From Candidatus Zixiibacteriota bacterium (GTDB lineage: Bacteria; Zixibacteria; MSB-5A5; CAIYYT01): 6,380 bases of DNA. The DNA is taken from positions 1-6,380 of the forward strand of contig CAUJJY010000159.1 of assembly GCA_963205155.1 (NCBI GenBank), read 5' to 3'. Below are positions 5,431-6,380 of the stretch, piece after piece. Numbering within the stretch: the first letter of the stretch is position 1; every line of letters begins with the position of its first letter. The position numbers were made by a program, and so were the translations under genes. The notes under the pieces are model-generated. The model saw nothing but the letters and a program-made list of their open reading frames with translations, was not told the DNA's origin and ran no database searches.

Positions 5431-6380
5431 ATGAAAAAGATCGTAGTAATAACCTTAATCGTTTGTCTATTAACGCTTTGCGCGGTTTGGAGCGCTGACG
5501 CCGCCCTGCGTGAACGTTTCGTGTTCGAGACCAATTCAATACGCCTCCAGACCGCACAAACTGGAACGACCATATCCTTACAAGGACTTGCTAATCAACA
5601 ATTTACAGATTCTGACGGACTGCCGATTCTCGTTCGCCGCTACATGGTGAAAAATGGTGATTTCGATTCCGTTTCGGCGACTCGTACCGGCAAGATGATT
5701 GTAGCTAACGGCATTTATTTAAAGACCGAGCCCGAAATCGCGACTTTTGCCGGCGATTTGGCTCGCGACGAAGATTTTTACGCCCGCGAATTGGCCCAAT
5801 TGCCAATCGAACCGCAGGACTACTCCGGCGCGTTTGTCATCGACCGCAGCTACGACCACGACCGGCAGATCATCACAATCGGGATTGACCCACTGGAATA
5901 TGACAAAAACACTGGCGACTTGGCGGGGTATTCGAGTATCGAACTCGATTTTTTTGGAACGACTGACTTGAATTTGGAGTTGATCGAGGACTCCGGTGTG
6001 TCAAAGATGTCGACCCGCGCACAGGTATCAGCGTCACTTTCGTCGATGACCAATGTCGTTGATTACTTGATTGTCACGGATGCCGACTTCTTCGACGCAT
6101 TCTCCGAACTGGTGAGCTGGAAATCCGCGAAGGGCCTCTCCGTCGAAGTTGCCGCCATCGACGACATCCTCGCCGCGAATTCTGGTCGTGACGATGCGGA
6201 AAAACTCCGCAATTACTTGATCAGCAAGTATAACGACGGCACACAATACGTCCTTCTCGGCGGCGACGAGACGGTGATTCCAATACGCTATGCCTATCAC
6301 GTGAACACCTCGACGCAGCCTCCGCTCGATTTGATGAATATCTGCGACCTGTACTATGGCGATGTCAACGGCAACTGGGA
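5431..6380 (+). CDS. Secreted gingipain-like C25 family cysteine peptidase (C-terminus cut by window edge)
   Basis: This is the first 316 codons of an exported protein resembling peptidase family C25 (gingipains), caspase-fold cysteine peptidases made with an N-terminal propeptide. From ATG 5431 there is a classic signal peptide: MKK, a hydrophobic core (4-20) and a likely signal peptidase I site after ADA (22-24). Residues about 25-205 resemble the C25 propeptide region, with DGLPILVRRYMV (62-73) and IGIDPLEYDKNTGDLAGYSS (150-169). The C25-like domain begins at VDYLIVTD (210-217), then SWKSAKGLSVEV (229-240), LRNYLISKYNDG (259-270), YVLLGGDETVIP (273-284) and DLYYGDVNGNW (306-316). The catalytic His and Cys lie beyond the window, so activity cannot be judged. 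Many C25 proteins also carry C-terminal sorting or beta-sandwich domains, also out of view. A weak ribosome site GGCGGG lies 4 nt before the ATG. It is divergent from the dcw genes and probably functionally unrelated to them. Confidence 0.85.
   Translation, partial: MKKIVVITLIVCLLTLCAVWSADAALRERFVFETNSIRLQTAQTGTTISLQGLANQQFTDSDGLPILVRRYMVKNGDFDSVSATRTGKMIVANGIYLKTEPEIATFAGDLARDEDFYARELAQLPIEPQDYSGAFVIDRSYDHDRQIITIGIDPLEYDKNTGDLAGYSSIELDFFGTTDLNLELIEDSGVSKMSTRAQVSASLSSMTNVVDYLIVTDADFFDAFSELVSWKSAKGLSVEVAAIDDILAANSGRDDAEKLRNYLISKYNDGTQYVLLGGDETVIPIRYAYHVNTSTQPPLDLMNICDLYYGDVNGNW

Noticed and set aside
5307..5573. 88-codon minus-strand open frame between mraZ and the peptidase
   Set aside because: It overlaps the signal peptide coding region of the C25 gene in antisense, has no recognisable features, and spans mostly non-coding intergenic sequence.
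1..6380. Mobile element, CRISPR array, tRNA/rRNA or defence system
   Set aside because: No terminal repeats, transposase or integrase motifs, spaced direct repeats, or tRNA-like structures were seen; the gene content is conserved cell-wall and division genes plus one secreted peptidase.

Overview
The window holds the 5' half of a canonical division and cell-wall (dcw) cluster on the minus strand, followed by a divergent plus-strand gene for a large secreted peptidase of the gingipain (C25) type. Reading the minus strand from right to left, the order is mraZ (about 5109-4657), rsmH/mraW (ending 3726), ftsL (3716-3156), ftsI/class B penicillin-binding protein (3159-1081) and murE (1077 to beyond the left edge). 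The genes are tightly packed: a 9-nt gap at rsmH/ftsL, a 4-nt ATGA overlap at ftsL/ftsI and a 3-nt gap at ftsI/murE. This indicates one polycistronic transcript. It probably starts from a TTGACA-N17-TACTTT promoter just upstream of mraZ.

The genes form a septal peptidoglycan module. MraZ is a transcriptional regulator of the cluster. RsmH methylates 16S rRNA. FtsL and FtsI are membrane divisome components, FtsI being the septal transpeptidase. MurE adds the third residue of the stem peptide in the cytoplasm. Several start codons are not ATG: TTG for mraZ, GTG for ftsL, and no obvious start for rsmH. The conserved RsmH N-terminal motif HTPVL is encoded upstream of the first canonical start codon. 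I consider this the best anomaly in the window.

The 320-nt region between mraZ and the divergent gene (5110-5430) carries the mraZ promoter and leader, four minus-strand TGGGG motifs spaced about 40/20/40 bp (candidate MraZ boxes), and two overlapping, mutually exclusive inverted repeats. From 5431 to the right edge runs a signal-peptide-bearing protein. It has a gingipain-like propeptide followed by the start of a C25 caspase-like catalytic domain, and it is cut off before the catalytic His/Cys.

Organism: a bacterium with peptidoglycan and moderate G+C (judged by eye). A class B PBP with C-terminal PASTA-type domains next to a C25 peptidase suggests the Bacteroidetes/FCB superphylum or a neighbouring uncultured phylum such as Zixibacteria. 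This is inference from gene content, not a sequence match. I see no mobile element, CRISPR array, tRNA or rRNA. Overall this is a core housekeeping region, and I do not see a novel multi-gene system in it.
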